In this document: in pieces, positions 55,619 to 64,000 of the stretch
Layout of the letters: each line of letters opens with the position of its first letter
Position numbering within the stretch: position 1 is the stretch's first letter
NCBI GenBank assembly: GCA_934140575.1
Contig: CAKPBJ010000004.1
Coordinates: forward strand, 37,179-101,178
Reading direction: 5' to 3'
From: an uncultured Bacilli bacterium
GTDB taxonomy: Bacteria; Bacillota_I; Bacilli_A; RF39; UBA660
Length of the DNA stretch: 64,000 nucleotides
The notes under the pieces: model-generated
The model's database searches: none
Told to the model about the DNA's origin: nothing
The model's input: the letters and a program-made list of their open reading frames with translations, nothing else
Made by a program: the position numbers and the translations under genes

Positions 55619-55651
55619 CATCTAAATAATATTTTGAGTCATAATTAATTT

Positions 55652-57013
55652 TTATTCATATCTTCTTATAATATTTTCTGCTGCTTTTTTCCCTGCTTCC
55701 ATAGCAAGTATTACTGTAGCTGCTCCTGTTACAGCATCTCCTCCAGCATATATATTACTTTCTGTTGTCTCATAATTATTAACTATAATTAATCCCTTTT
55801 CATTTAATTTGATATTAGATTCTTTTAATGATTCATGATTTTGTAATGTACCTAGAGCCATTATTACCATGTCACATTTTACTCTTTTATTAGAACCTTC
55901 TATTCCTTTTACTTTTCTTCTTCCATCTTCTCCTGGTTCTCCTAATTCCATATCAACATATTCAATTCCTGTTACATTATTATTTTCATCTTTAATAATT
56001 CTTTTAGGATTTTTTAATATATCAAAAATAATACCTTCTTCTTTAGCATGACGGACTTCAGTTTTTCTAGCAGGCAACTCTTCCTCACTTCTTCTATACA
56101 TTAAGTGAGTTTCAATTCCAAGTCTTTTTAGAGATCTTGCGGCATCCATTGCGACATTACCTCCACCTATTACATAAGCGATACCTGACTTTTTAATTGG
56201 AGTTTTTGAATTATCTTTATAACTTTTCATAAGATTTATTCTAGTTAATATTTCGTTTGCAGAAAAAACTTCATTTGCATCTTCTCCATCTATTCCCATA
56301 AATTTAGGTATTCCGGCACCAGTTCCAATAAATATTGCATCATATTCTTCTTTTAATTCATTTATAGTAATTGCATTTCCAACTGGTATATTTAATTTTA
56401 TTTTTACACCTTGTTTTTTTAAGTTATCAATTTGTTTGTTTACTATTTCTTTTGGTAATCTAAATTCTGGTATACCATAAGTTAATACTCCTCCAGCTTT
56501 ATGAAGAGATTCATATATAACAACGCTAAACCCATGTTTTATTAATTCTGATGCACATGCTAAACCTGCTGGTCCACTTCCTATGATTGCGACTTTCTTA
56601 TTATTCTTTTCTTTTATAAATTTGCTTTGCATATTATCAAGTAGTGCTTTATCAGATACATATCGTTCTAATGCTCCTATTGCAATTGAATCTCCTTTTA
56701 TTCCTCTAACACATTTTCCTTCACATTGTTTTTCTTGAGGACATACTCTTCCACAGATTGCTGATAATGAAGATGATTCACTTATAATTATATAGGCTTT
56801 TTCTATATCTTGTTCTTTTATTGCACTTATAAATTCTGGTATTTTAATGTTTATTGGACATCCTTCTACGCACCTTGGAATCTTACAATTTAGACATCTG
56901 CTTGCTTCTTTTACTGCTTCTTCATCATTATAGCCAAGCTCTACTTCTTCAAAGTTTTTATTTCTTACATCAGGTCTTTGTGTTCTCATTGGTATTTTTT
57001 CTAAATTAATCAC
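55652..57013 (-). CDS. nfnB: NADH-dependent ferredoxin:NADP oxidoreductase large subunit (NfnB)
   Basis: A 453-residue flavoprotein related to the glutamate synthase small subunit. The N-terminus has cysteine-rich 4Fe-4S motifs (CLNCKIPRCVEGC, later CGRVCPQEKQCEGKC). FAD site GSGPAGLACA and NADP-binding GGGNVAMDAARS follow. Paired with the downstream-overlapping partner at 57006, it most likely forms the electron-bifurcating Nfn complex that exchanges electrons among NADH, NADPH and ferredoxin. No glutamate synthase large subunit is present, which supports Nfn over GOGAT. Confidence 0.88.
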   Translation of the reverse strand: MINLEKIPMRTQRPDVRNKNFEEVELGYNDEEAVKEASRCLNCKIPRCVEGCPINIKIPEFISAIKEQDIEKAYIIISESSSLSAICGRVCPQEKQCEGKCVRGIKGDSIAIGALERYVSDKALLDNMQSKFIKEKNNKKVAIIGSGPAGLACASELIKHGFSVVIYESLHKAGGVLTYGIPEFRLPKEIVNKQIDNLKKQGVKIKLNIPVGNAITINELKEEYDAIFIGTGAGIPKFMGIDGEDANEVFSANEILTRINLMKSYKDNSKTPIKKSGIAYVIGGGNVAMDAARSLKRLGIETHLMYRRSEEELPARKTEVRHAKEEGIIFDILKNPKRIIKDENNNVTGIEYVDMELGEPGEDGRRKVKGIEGSNKRVKCDMVIMALGTLQNHESLKESNIKLNEKGLIIVNNYETTESNIYAGGDAVTGAATVILAMEAGKKAAENIIRRYE

Positions 57014-57839
57014 TTTTCTTTTCCCCTCTATTTTTCAATTTTTTCTCTTCTTCTTTATAAATATTCAATCTCTTAAGTGCAATATCAAAATCTATTTTAT
57101 GTCCATCAAATTCTGGCCCATCAATACAAGCAAATTTCGGTTTTCCTTCCACTTCACAGCGACAAGCTCCACACATTCCTGTTCCATCTACCATTATTGG
57201 ATTCATACTAACAATCGTCTTTAAATTATATTTTTTGGTTAGTTCTGACACATTTTTCATCATTATAACTGGGCCTATGGCAACACATATATCATATTCA
57301 TTAATATGTTTTTTTAAAACATCTGTAACAAATCCCTTCTCTCCATATGTTCCATCATCTGTTGTATAATAAACTTTATCTGCGACTTTTTCAATTTTTT
57401 CTTTTATAATTAATAAATCTTTATTTCTTGCTCCATATATAACATCTATATTAAAACCCTTTTCTTTCAAATATTTTACTTGTGGGTATACTGGAGCAAT
57501 TCCTACTCCACCTGCTACATAAACTATTCTTTTATTTTGATAGTTATCTGGATTTTTACATATTTCATTTGGATTACCTAATGGTCCAGTTAGTGCAAAT
57601 ATTTCTTCTTTGTTTTCTGATAATTCTTTTGTTGATGCTCCTACTACTTGATATATTAAATTTAGAATGCCATCATCTAGATTATAATCATATATTGTTA
57701 GTGGTATTCTTTCGCTATCTTCTTGTGACATTATAATTACAAATTGTCCAGGCAGAGCTTTTTTTATAACTATTGGACATTTTATACTTAATAAATAACT
57801 ATTTTTATTTATCTTCTCGTTTTTTAATATCTTATACAT
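57006..57839 (-). CDS. nfnA: NADH-dependent ferredoxin:NADP oxidoreductase small subunit (NfnA)
   Basis: A 277-residue PyrK/sulfide-dehydrogenase-like FAD/NAD-binding protein. FAD binding: IPLTIYDYN near residue 50. NAD-binding region: YVAGGVGIAPVYP. A 2Fe-2S cluster is ligated by GTGMCGACRCEV and a later Cys near FACIDGPEFD. It overlaps nfnB by 8 bases; both are one transcript. Confidence 0.88.
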   Translation of the reverse strand: MYKILKNEKINKNSYLLSIKCPIVIKKALPGQFVIIMSQEDSERIPLTIYDYNLDDGILNLIYQVVGASTKELSENKEEIFALTGPLGNPNEICKNPDNYQNKRIVYVAGGVGIAPVYPQVKYLKEKGFNIDVIYGARNKDLLIIKEKIEKVADKVYYTTDDGTYGEKGFVTDVLKKHINEYDICVAIGPVIMMKNVSELTKKYNLKTIVSMNPIMVDGTGMCGACRCEVEGKPKFACIDGPEFDGHKIDFDIALKRLNIYKEEEKKLKNRGEKKSD

Positions 57840-57910
57840 ATGTACCTCCTATAATTTTAGTATACCATGTTACTAATTCTACTATATAAATTTAATTAAA
57901 TAAATACAAT

Positions 57911-57944
57911 AAAAAAACTAGTAGTATTTTATATGATTACTAGT
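57911..57944 (-). terminator. terminator after the LD-carboxypeptidase gene
   Basis: A 7-bp stem (ACTAGTA / TACTAGT) with a 14-base loop and a T7 run on the minus strand. Confidence 0.75.
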
Positions 57945-57948
57945 ATTT

Positions 57949-58962
57949 TTATTTTAGTTCGAATTTAATTTTTCCTTTATTATTTTTTACTGAAATAGTT
58001 GCAATGCTACCATTAATGATTGTTAAGCATGGAGATTTATGCGTAATATCAGCATCATATATTATTGGTATGTTTAATTCACTTAGTACACTATCTTCTA
58101 GACAAGTTTTCGTGGTATAACCATAAACACTTTCTTCCCTACCAAATCTTCCAAATATGATAGCTTTTGTATATTTAAAATAACCTAGTTCATTTAATTT
58201 CCATAGAACTCTTATTGTTGCATCACAACTTAGTTCACAATTATCAAAGTACCAAATAATTCCATCATCTTTGTATTTTTCTATAAAAGTTTTTGTACCA
58301 TCATATTTGGTACCAGATAATTCACTTATTATATCTAGGCAACCTCCTATAATTCTTCCTGTTACCAATACATCTTTATTATCAAGTGTTTTCCAAAGTA
58401 CTTTTTTATCTAAATTATAATACTCTAATCCAGTTACTGATTCTTGATAGCCATCTTCATATGATTCATAACTTTCTTCTTCTAAGTTTTCTCCTGTAAT
58501 AATATTTAAAAAATCTTCTTGTGACTTATGTAATTTTTCCATTCCAAAAGGACTGAAGTTTTGTCCATAGATTGTTGCAACATCATATTTGGTAGTTAAT
58601 GGAAATAAAATACATGTGGGATCTGAAAATCCTGCGACAAATTTATTGCAATTACTTAAGTCTTCAAAGTTTATATATGGTAGAGTTTCTATACAAAAAT
58701 CTCCCCCTGTTGCGGATAAAATAAAATCTATATTATTATTTTTCGAAATATCATTTATCTCTTTTGCTCTATTAAATTTAGTTGTACTTCTTCCTTTTTC
58801 GTCATTATATAAATAAGCAGATTCTTTTACTTTAAAACCTTTTTCTTCTAAATTTTTCTTGGCATTTTTAAATTTATTTTTCTTTTGTTCTGAGTATGCT
58901 CCAGCAGATGGGGCAATAATTCCTATTACATCTCCTTTATTTATAAATTTTGGGTATTTCAT
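57949..58962 (-). CDS. S66-family LD-carboxypeptidase
   Basis: A 337-residue serine peptidase of family S66 (LdcA/MccF type). The N-terminus is GDVIGIIAPSAGA. The nucleophile serine is in FVAGFSDPTCILF, and the C-terminal catalytic histidine lies in DADITHKSPCLTII. It removes the terminal D-alanine of murein tetrapeptides or, in MccF relatives, hydrolyses peptide-nucleotide antibiotics; which applies here is unclear. No signal peptide, so it acts in the cytoplasm. Confidence 0.88.
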   Translation of the reverse strand: MKYPKFINKGDVIGIIAPSAGAYSEQKKNKFKNAKKNLEEKGFKVKESAYLYNDEKGRSTTKFNRAKEINDISKNNNIDFILSATGGDFCIETLPYINFEDLSNCNKFVAGFSDPTCILFPLTTKYDVATIYGQNFSPFGMEKLHKSQEDFLNIITGENLEEESYESYEDGYQESVTGLEYYNLDKKVLWKTLDNKDVLVTGRIIGGCLDIISELSGTKYDGTKTFIEKYKDDGIIWYFDNCELSCDATIRVLWKLNELGYFKYTKAIIFGRFGREESVYGYTTKTCLEDSVLSELNIPIIYDADITHKSPCLTIINGSIATISVKNNKGKIKFELK

Positions 58963-58971
58963 GTTACCTCC

Positions 58972-59946
58972 TTATAATTTATTATGTAATTTTAATATTT
59001 CAATCAACATCTTATCTCTATATTCAGCAAGTGACTCATCTGTATTTCCAATTTCTGGATTTCTATTTTTTAATGCTTCTTCTACTCCTTTACGTGCAAC
59101 TTCTGGAAATTTTTCTGGGAATTCTTTCCAATCTGCCATATCATTTAACCATAGATTTATAGATTCATTTAAATGTTTCATTAAACCATCAATGTGTACT
59201 TTTCCTCCACCTAATTCAAATACTAAACTAGGTCCCATAATTGCCCATCTAATTCCTGGTCCGTATGTTACAGCTTTATCAGCATCTTCAATTGTACATA
59301 CTCCTCTCATAACAAGGTCACATACTTCTCTATAAACTGCCATTTGAATTCTATTACAAATAAATCCAAGAGCTTCTTTTTGTAATATTACTGGTTCTTT
59401 CTTTATAGATTTATATAAATCATAAGCTAATTTTACATTTTCTTCTTTAGTCTTTTCTCCTTTAGTTATTTCTACAAGAGGTATTAAATGTGGTGGATTA
59501 TATGGATGAGCTCCAATGAATCTTTCTGGATGTTGTGCATTTTTAGCAATTTCTGTTATTAAAAGACCTGAAGTAGATGAGGCAACAATAGCATCTTCTG
59601 GTGCAAATTTTTCTATTTCTTCAACAATTGACCATTTAATTTCATATTTTTCTGGTCCTGATTCAACAATAAATTTAGAATTTTTAACTGTCTTTTCAAT
59701 TGATGTTGAGTAATCAATTCTCTTTTCTATTTTTTCTATTTTATTTGGATTTATAACTTTATTTTGAGCAAGATTTTCTAGTGATTCATGAATTCTTTCT
59801 TTAGCAAGTTTAAGGGATTCATCATTTATATCATAAACATGTACTGGATGTCCATTCATAGCAAATGAAAGTGCCCATGAATATCCTATTACACCAGAAC
59901 CTACTATAGCTATATCCTTTATATCGTTTAATTTCAAATTTACCAT
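58972..59946 (-). CDS. 3-hydroxyacyl-CoA dehydrogenase family protein
   Basis: A 324-residue NAD-dependent dehydrogenase. The Rossmann fold is near the N-terminus (IAIVGSGVIGYSWALSFA). HPYNPPHLIPLVEI contains the conserved histidine and N-P-P motif of the 3HCDH family. A helical C-terminal domain follows. The sequence resembles L-gulonate/L-carnitine dehydrogenase relatives more than classic beta-oxidation enzymes (whose genes are absent nearby); substrate unresolved. Directly upstream of the LD-carboxypeptidase gene with a 9-base gap. Confidence 0.85.
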   Translation of the reverse strand: MVNLKLNDIKDIAIVGSGVIGYSWALSFAMNGHPVHVYDINDESLKLAKERIHESLENLAQNKVINPNKIEKIEKRIDYSTSIEKTVKNSKFIVESGPEKYEIKWSIVEEIEKFAPEDAIVASSTSGLLITEIAKNAQHPERFIGAHPYNPPHLIPLVEITKGEKTKEENVKLAYDLYKSIKKEPVILQKEALGFICNRIQMAVYREVCDLVMRGVCTIEDADKAVTYGPGIRWAIMGPSLVFELGGGKVHIDGLMKHLNESINLWLNDMADWKEFPEKFPEVARKGVEEALKNRNPEIGNTDESLAEYRDKMLIEILKLHNKL

Positions 59947-60072
59947 CTCCTATTTTTATATTATCACTTTATTAGATTATTTGGTGAATTAAATTTAGTT
60001 GATTTACAATTATATTACATTTAACTTTAAGGTGTGCTATTATATAGTAAATGAGTTCTAAGGAGGATCTAT

Positions 60073-60504
60073 ATGGATGATAATACTTTTATAATTTTAT
60101 GCTTAATGTTTATTATATTTGCTGTAGCTTTTATTTTTTATATAAAATGGAAGAGAAACAAAGATGTTGATAAGTGGCTTTTAGAAAATAAATATGCTAG
60201 AAAAGTATATTTAGAAACTGTTGTAGGTGTTAATTCAAGGATAATTCAAGTACAAAATGTAAATGGAGAAAAACCTAAAATAAAGAGTTTAAAGGGACAA
60301 AATATTTTATATTTAAATCCTGGGAGAAATAATATTAAACTTACATGTTCTTGTACTAGACCAGATGTATTAAGAAAGAGTGTTACAACTATATATGGAC
60401 CAATAGAAATGGATATGGATATTGAACATTATGTTGATTATAAAATAACATTTGATAAAAAGAGCAATAAATTTATCGTTAGGGAAATTCGTGAAAATAA
60501 ATAA
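60073..60504 (+). CDS. small membrane-anchored hypothetical protein
   Basis: A 143-residue plus-strand protein with one N-terminal membrane segment (residues ~6-25) and a beta-rich external or cytosolic domain (YLETVVGVNSRIIQVQNVNG; LNPGRNNIKLTCSC). Not recognised. An AGGAGG site lies about 8 bases before its ATG. A possible promoter (TTTAAC-N17-TATAGT) precedes it. Confidence 0.65.
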   Translation: MDDNTFIILCLMFIIFAVAFIFYIKWKRNKDVDKWLLENKYARKVYLETVVGVNSRIIQVQNVNGEKPKIKSLKGQNILYLNPGRNNIKLTCSCTRPDVLRKSVTTIYGPIEMDMDIEHYVDYKITFDKKSNKFIVREIRENK

Positions 60505-60528
60505 TTACCTGTAGATATTGATATAAAA

Positions 60529-60581
60529 AAGATTACTATTAGTAAATAATCATTATGTTTACTTTAGTAATCTTATTTTTT
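60529..60581. terminator. bidirectional terminator
   Basis: A long hairpin between convergent genes: AAGATTACTA (60529) pairs with TAGTAATCTT (60565), with AGTAAA / TTTACT pairing inside. T-rich runs lie on both outward sides. Confidence 0.85.
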
Positions 60582-60588
60582 ATTTATT

Positions 60589-61617
60589 TTAGTCATTCAT
60601 TTTAATTACATATTTTATAGGAGATTCAATTCCTTTTTCTAGTTTTTCTAGAGATGATTGTACTTCTTCCATTTCTATTAATTTAGAATATGGCTCTAAG
60701 TTTAATTTTCCTTCATGCATTAATTCTATAACTTCTTCAAATTCACTAGTTTTGAAGAATAAGCTTCCTGATAAGTGGAATTCACTATTTACAAAATTAA
60801 ATACATTTATTTCTGGTGCTTCTCCATAGGCAATAAGAACCATTTCTCCACCTTTTTTTAAATGATTCATTCCTGTTGTACTAGCTGTTTTATTTCCTGA
60901 ACATTCTATAACAGCATCAAATCCATTTGGGGCAACAGATGATAATTTTTCATCTAATTGTTCATCTTTTGCATTAAATGCTTCTTTTACAAATCCTGAG
61001 TTTTTAGCCATTTCAACTCGATCTAAATTAGCTTCTGTAATATATACATCTTTTATTCCAAGAGCATGAGCATCTGCTGCGGCAAACATTCCGATAGCTC
61101 CACATCCAGTAATTAAAACCTTACTATTTTCATTAACTTTAGCTAACTTTAATCCATGCATAGAAATTGATGCTGGTTCAACCATGGCACCTGATATAAA
61201 ACTAACATTGTCAGGTAAGTGTCTAACCATATCTTCTCTTACTGCAACATATTGTCCATATCCTCCGTCTGTTCCAATACCTGGACCACCTTCTAATACA
61301 TGATCACAGATATTTTCTCTTCCTGTTCCACAGAATTCACAATCATCCTTTAAACATGAATCTATCTCCATAGCTACAACTCTATCTCCGACATTAAATT
61401 CACTACTATTTCCAGCATCATAAATTACACCAGAAAATTCATGTCCAATTACAAAATTAGTTCCGGCATTATAACCTGTTGCCCAAATCATATGAATATC
61501 AGAACCACAAATTCCTGTATTCATTACTTTAATAACAACTTTATTACCTTCTGCTTTTGGAATATCCTTTTCAATTAATTCAAATTTCTTAGTTCCTACT
61601 AATGTAAGTGCTTTCAT
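60589..61617 (-). CDS. zinc-dependent alcohol/sorbitol-type dehydrogenase (MDR family)
   Basis: A 342-residue medium-chain dehydrogenase. The catalytic zinc region has GICGSDIH and GHEFSGV. A structural-zinc-like cysteine set appears as CLKDDCEFCGTGRENIC. NAD(P)-binding GCGAIGMFAAADA is in the middle. It resembles sorbitol, threonine or butanediol dehydrogenases; the substrate is not predictable here. Start at 61617: GGAGG sits 6 bases upstream, while an ATG two codons earlier overlaps it. Confidence 0.88.
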   Translation of the reverse strand: MKALTLVGTKKFELIEKDIPKAEGNKVVIKVMNTGICGSDIHMIWATGYNAGTNFVIGHEFSGVIYDAGNSSEFNVGDRVVAMEIDSCLKDDCEFCGTGRENICDHVLEGGPGIGTDGGYGQYVAVREDMVRHLPDNVSFISGAMVEPASISMHGLKLAKVNENSKVLITGCGAIGMFAAADAHALGIKDVYITEANLDRVEMAKNSGFVKEAFNAKDEQLDEKLSSVAPNGFDAVIECSGNKTASTTGMNHLKKGGEMVLIAYGEAPEINVFNFVNSEFHLSGSLFFKTSEFEEVIELMHEGKLNLEPYSKLIEMEEVQSSLEKLEKGIESPIKYVIKMND

Positions 61618-61659
61618 TTGCATCCTCCTATCTTTATATTTTTATTATATCAAATAAAA

Positions 61660-61694
61660 AAACAAATAAACTGTTTATTGAAATTTATTTGTTT
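61660..61694. repeat. perfect inverted repeat upstream of the dehydrogenase
   Basis: AAACAAATAAA and TTTATTTGTTT (11 bp each) with a 13-base loop, flanked by T-runs on both strands. It lies upstream of a TATAAT that precedes the dehydrogenase. It may be a terminator or an operator; I cannot decide. Confidence 0.55.
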
Positions 61695-61794
61695 TTTGTA
61701 TGTCAAATGTCGTCATTTAATTTTCTTTTTATTAATTATTGTTTACTATTTTATATTTATTATAAGAATTAGTATTTGTTTATTTTAGAAAAAT

Positions 61795-61820
61795 TTAAAA
61801 AGCAACTATATAGTTACTTT
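61795..61820 (-). terminator. terminator of the 269-aa gene
   Basis: The minus-strand RNA forms a near-palindromic stem (AAAGTAACTA / TAGTTGCTTT with a wobble pair), followed by TTTTT, just beyond the stop codon. Confidence 0.75.
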
Positions 61821-61830
61821 TTATACTTAA

Positions 61831-62640
61831 TTACCTATTATTTTTAAGACTTGTAAAATAATAATTTCTTCCATTAGTACTTTCAAATGTATAAACTAAA
61901 GTATTTAATTTATCTTTATTATTCTTTACATAATTATCTAAGTATACTTGCGAATCTTCAGTCATGCTTCCTGTATATGTATCTAAAGAAATAGTTTTAT
62001 TATAATCTTTATAAATAGTATTTGTCTCTCCATCCAAAAATGCATATGTAGTAGTAATTTCTAATTTACTTTTAGTTGCTTTGTAACCAGTAATAACGTT
62101 ACTTGTATATGTTGCGGTTGTTCCTCCACATCCTGTTTTAGAATAATAATTTTTATCATTTTCATTAAGTGTGTAATCTCCACATCCTAAATTAAACGTT
62201 GTCTTTTCATATGTGTTTGGACCATATATTTCTTCTAAAACACTTTTTACATCAGCTTCTGATATTATATCATAACTATAATCGGACGTTGATGTATGTT
62301 TACTATATACTTGTCCTGCAATATATTTTATTTTATCAGATACTGATAATTTTTTTGTATCTACTGTATCAATATTATATAACAATTCAGATGGTCCATA
62401 GCTTGCTGGGAAAATATAGTTAACGTATTTTTCTAATTCACTATCAGAGAAAGTAACATTTTCTTCTTTTTCTTTTGTTGTAGTTTTTTCTTCTGTCTTT
62501 GTTTCTTTTTCTGTTTTTTTACTAAATATCATACCTTTATCATAGCAGATATAACAAACTAGTCCTAATATTATAATTACTAATAATATTATAGTTATTA
62601 CCGGTCCTTTTCCTTTTTTCTTTTCTTGTATTTCTTCCAT
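61831..62640 (-). CDS. membrane-anchored extracytoplasmic protein, unknown
   Basis: A 269-residue protein with one membrane segment at ~13-33 (VITIILLVIIILGLVCYI), a charged linker rich in Lys/Glu/Thr (KETKTEEKTTTKEKEE), and an external domain of ~200 residues. That domain has two cysteines in TTFNLGCGDY and SKTGCGGTT. The anchor-plus-linker layout is frequent among hypothetical proteins of gut Bacillota. No function assigned. Confidence 0.7.
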   Translation of the reverse strand: MEEIQEKKKGKGPVITIILLVIIILGLVCYICYDKGMIFSKKTEKETKTEEKTTTKEKEENVTFSDSELEKYVNYIFPASYGPSELLYNIDTVDTKKLSVSDKIKYIAGQVYSKHTSTSDYSYDIISEADVKSVLEEIYGPNTYEKTTFNLGCGDYTLNENDKNYYSKTGCGGTTATYTSNVITGYKATKSKLEITTTYAFLDGETNTIYKDYNKTISLDTYTGSMTEDSQVYLDNYVKNNKDKLNTLVYTFESTNGRNYYFTSLKNNR

Positions 62641-62706
62641 AAAAGTCTCCTTTCTATTATAGTTTGATTATATCATACTTATTTCATTTTTAATTTGAAT
62701 TTTTTA

Positions 62707-62748
62707 TTTTTAAAAGGTGTCAACAAATATAACATTGTTCACACCTTT
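62707..62748 (-). terminator. terminator after decayed SEC-C gene (copy A)
   Basis: AAAGGTGT / ACACCTTT (8 bp) with an inner ACAA/TTGT pairing, then TTTT on the minus strand. Confidence 0.75.
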
Positions 62749-62756
62749 ATTTATTG

Positions 62757-62801
62757 CTACTTACCACAACATTGTTTATATTTTTTTCCCAAACCACATG
62801 G
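62757..62801 (-). pseudogene. SEC-C motif gene end, copy A
   Basis: The minus strand translates to PCGLGKKYKQCCGK then stop, a complete SEC-C zinc motif (PCxxGxxxKxKxCCG-like). A stop codon interrupts the frame three codons before the motif, so only the tail of the gene survives. A terminator follows. Confidence 0.7.
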
Positions 62802-62916
62802 TCTTTTGTATTAGGAATTTTGGTAGCTTTTCTGAGCACTTGGTTGCACTCGGCAAACCAAGAAGAACTTATCTAAAATAATTTGATTTTAATTTTTTAC
62901 AATTTTTCAATAAATA

Positions 62917-63516
62917 TCATCTTATATTCTTAATACTTATCAATTTGTTGGTATCATCAAAATATAACCTAAATGTTTCACAGTAATTCCATTTGCCATC
63001 AAAAAAATCGATATCATTATACTTATATGGTCCTGTATATGGAATTTCACACCACTTACTAAATAATGAGGCTAAAGCAGTAGAATGACCTACTATTAAT
63101 ATTTTCTCTTCTTTATGTTTTTCTAGTAATTCCTCAAGAGCTTTTTGTTCTCTTAATATTACTTCATTTATGGATTCACCATTTTTTAATTTGTAATCAA
63201 AATCCTTAAATTGTTTTTCTCCAAAATCAGAAGGTAACTCATCCCAATTATTTATACCAAATTTTCTCTCTCCAAATCTTTCATCAATTTTTATCTCATC
63301 AGCAAAATACTTAGCTGTTGAAATGGCTCTAACGTAATTGGAAGAATAAACACAATTAAAGTTTTTTAGTTCTTCTAATTGGCTTTTTTCTTTTGCTATA
63401 TTCTCTCCATTAACAGTTAAAATCCATTTTTCGTTTTGTAATTGTAATGAATCAGTATTATTTATATTTTGAGGTTTCATTGCTTCTGAGTGTCTCATAA
63501 AGTATATTGTTGTCAT
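62917..63516 (-). CDS. histidine phosphatase family protein
   Basis: A 199-residue phosphoglycerate-mutase-like protein. The catalytic motif is MRHSEA (RHG-type, G replaced by S) at residues 7-12. The second histidine lies in LIVGHSTALAS near residue 145, with conserved Arg in SSNYVRAISTA and Glu near FGERKF. These enzymes dephosphorylate small molecules or proteins; the substrate is unknown. It is isolated between decayed SEC-C ends. Confidence 0.85.
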   Translation of the reverse strand: MTTIYFMRHSEAMKPQNINNTDSLQLQNEKWILTVNGENIAKEKSQLEELKNFNCVYSSNYVRAISTAKYFADEIKIDERFGERKFGINNWDELPSDFGEKQFKDFDYKLKNGESINEVILREQKALEELLEKHKEEKILIVGHSTALASLFSKWCEIPYTGPYKYNDIDFFDGKWNYCETFRLYFDDTNKLISIKNIR

Positions 63517-63744
63517 TCTATCAACTCCTATATAAATTATGCCATATATCTATTCTAATATTTTTAATATTACAACTTTTGAATAACAAATTACAATTTA
63601 GATAAGTCTTGTATTCGATTTGAAATCATTGTTCCGATATGCGCTTCACCTTATTTTATAAGGGCTTATAAATGTATTATGGCTTATCTAAAACTTATCT
63701 AAGACAAAAGACATGCCTATAATTACCTAAATATTGTAATTATA

Positions 63745-63775
63745 GAAAACCCCGCAATCTCTTATTTTATGCGGG
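63745..63775 (-). terminator. terminator after SEC-C copy B
   Basis: A GC-rich stem (CCCGCA / TGCGGG) with a 13-base loop, followed on the minus strand by TTTTCTATAAT. It is the most GC-rich hairpin in this region. Confidence 0.75.
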
Positions 63776-63784
63776 TTTGTGGGC

Positions 63785-63830
63785 TTATTTACCACAACAT
63801 TGCTTATATTTTTTCACCACTTCCACAAGG
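63785..63830 (-). pseudogene. SEC-C motif gene end, copy B (frameshifted)
   Basis: Reading the minus strand gives PCGSG and then, after a one-base shift, KKYKQCCGK plus stop. About 25 bases (the YKQCCGK part and stop) are nearly identical to copy A at 62757. The rest of 63517-64000 shows no supportable gene on either strand. Confidence 0.65.
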
Positions 63831-64000
63831 ATATTATCTTCATTCAATTTGGCTATTGTTAGTAGCATTTTACCCCTGTTTTTTCTGCTAAAAATGTATG
63901 TAGTTCACTTTGGCATAGGTAGTAGAACTTATCTAAAAACTTATCTAAATTTTAATTTAATTTTCCATAATACATATCGCTAAACATTCCATTTTTTTCT

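Larger units (their letters stand above)
62868..63948. repeat. dispersed CTTATCTAA repeats around the phosphatase gene
   Basis: The 9-mer CTTATCTAA occurs at 62868, 63683, 63694, 63928 and 63940 (plus) and in inverse at 63598. Two pairs are spaced 11-12 bases. All copies are outside coding DNA. From base composition about two would be expected in the whole window, so the clustering is notable. Confidence 0.6.

Noticed and set aside
63777..63983. Plus-strand 68-residue open frame near the right edge
   Set aside because: It is antisense to the SEC-C remnant, has no ribosome site and no recognisable features.
1..64000. CRISPR arrays, rRNA or tRNA genes
   Set aside because: I scanned for regularly spaced repeats and for tRNA cloverleaf ends and saw none; a covariance search would be needed to exclude an unusual tRNA.

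Overview
The window looks like chromosomal DNA from an AT-rich, low-GC Bacillota. Spo0A, WhiA, YvcK, a SipW-type signal peptidase, the classic S10-spc-alpha gene order and AGGAGG ribosome-binding sites all point there. The compact layout, the loss of rpmD (L30) and map from the ribosomal cluster, and the short intergenic gaps suggest a reduced-genome gut Bacilli/Erysipelotrichales-like (RF39-like) lineage; that placement is inference. UGA is a stop codon here: prfB is present and carries an intact in-frame-UGA programmed frameshift.

Layout. 1-346: edge-truncated short-chain dehydrogenase. 412-14077: one minus-strand ribosomal superoperon from a strong promoter (TTGAAA-N17-TATAAT) through rpsJ to rplQ and a terminator, including secY, adk, infA and rpoA. 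14153-17630: dinB, a AAA/DUF4143 ATPase and spo0A. 17731-23410: gap and a pgk-led run in which an acetyltransferase-like protein, a flippase-like membrane protein and a GT4 glycosyltransferase lie between pgk and tpiA. 23560-31869: nucleoside kinase, clpP, and uvrA-holin-like-lgt-yvcK-whiA. 31971-36201: glycosyltransferase, radical SAM protein, uvrB.

36202-44020 is an accessory island. It lies between the 5' end of intact uvrB and a decayed second copy of that same 5' end, with short repeats near both edges. Inside are a YitT/M23 remnant and a four-gene plus-strand operon: a TasA-like secreted protein, a SipW-type (Ser/His) signal peptidase with a large membrane domain, a DUF5305-like membrane protein, and a 789-residue surface protein with a SipW-type signal and an internal Hint (Hedgehog/intein-like) domain. 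A Spo0A-box-like TGTCGAA sits exactly at the -35 position of the operon's promoter. A truncated parA and small plasmid-like genes follow. This is the best candidate for an undescribed system: a possibly Spo0A-linked surface-fibre locus with a self-cleaving Hint protein.

44110-64000: an ATP-grasp protein, a zinc-ribbon protein, a transglutaminase-like protein, the cell-division module ftsE-ftsX-M23 hydrolase, two tandem YitT proteins, frameshifted prfB, a compact structured RNA candidate with a possible pseudoknot, a TtcA-like enzyme and cysteine desulfurase, the electron-bifurcating pair nfnAB, an LD-carboxypeptidase, two dehydrogenases, small membrane proteins, and a histidine phosphatase surrounded by decayed SEC-C gene ends and repeated CTTATCTAA motifs.
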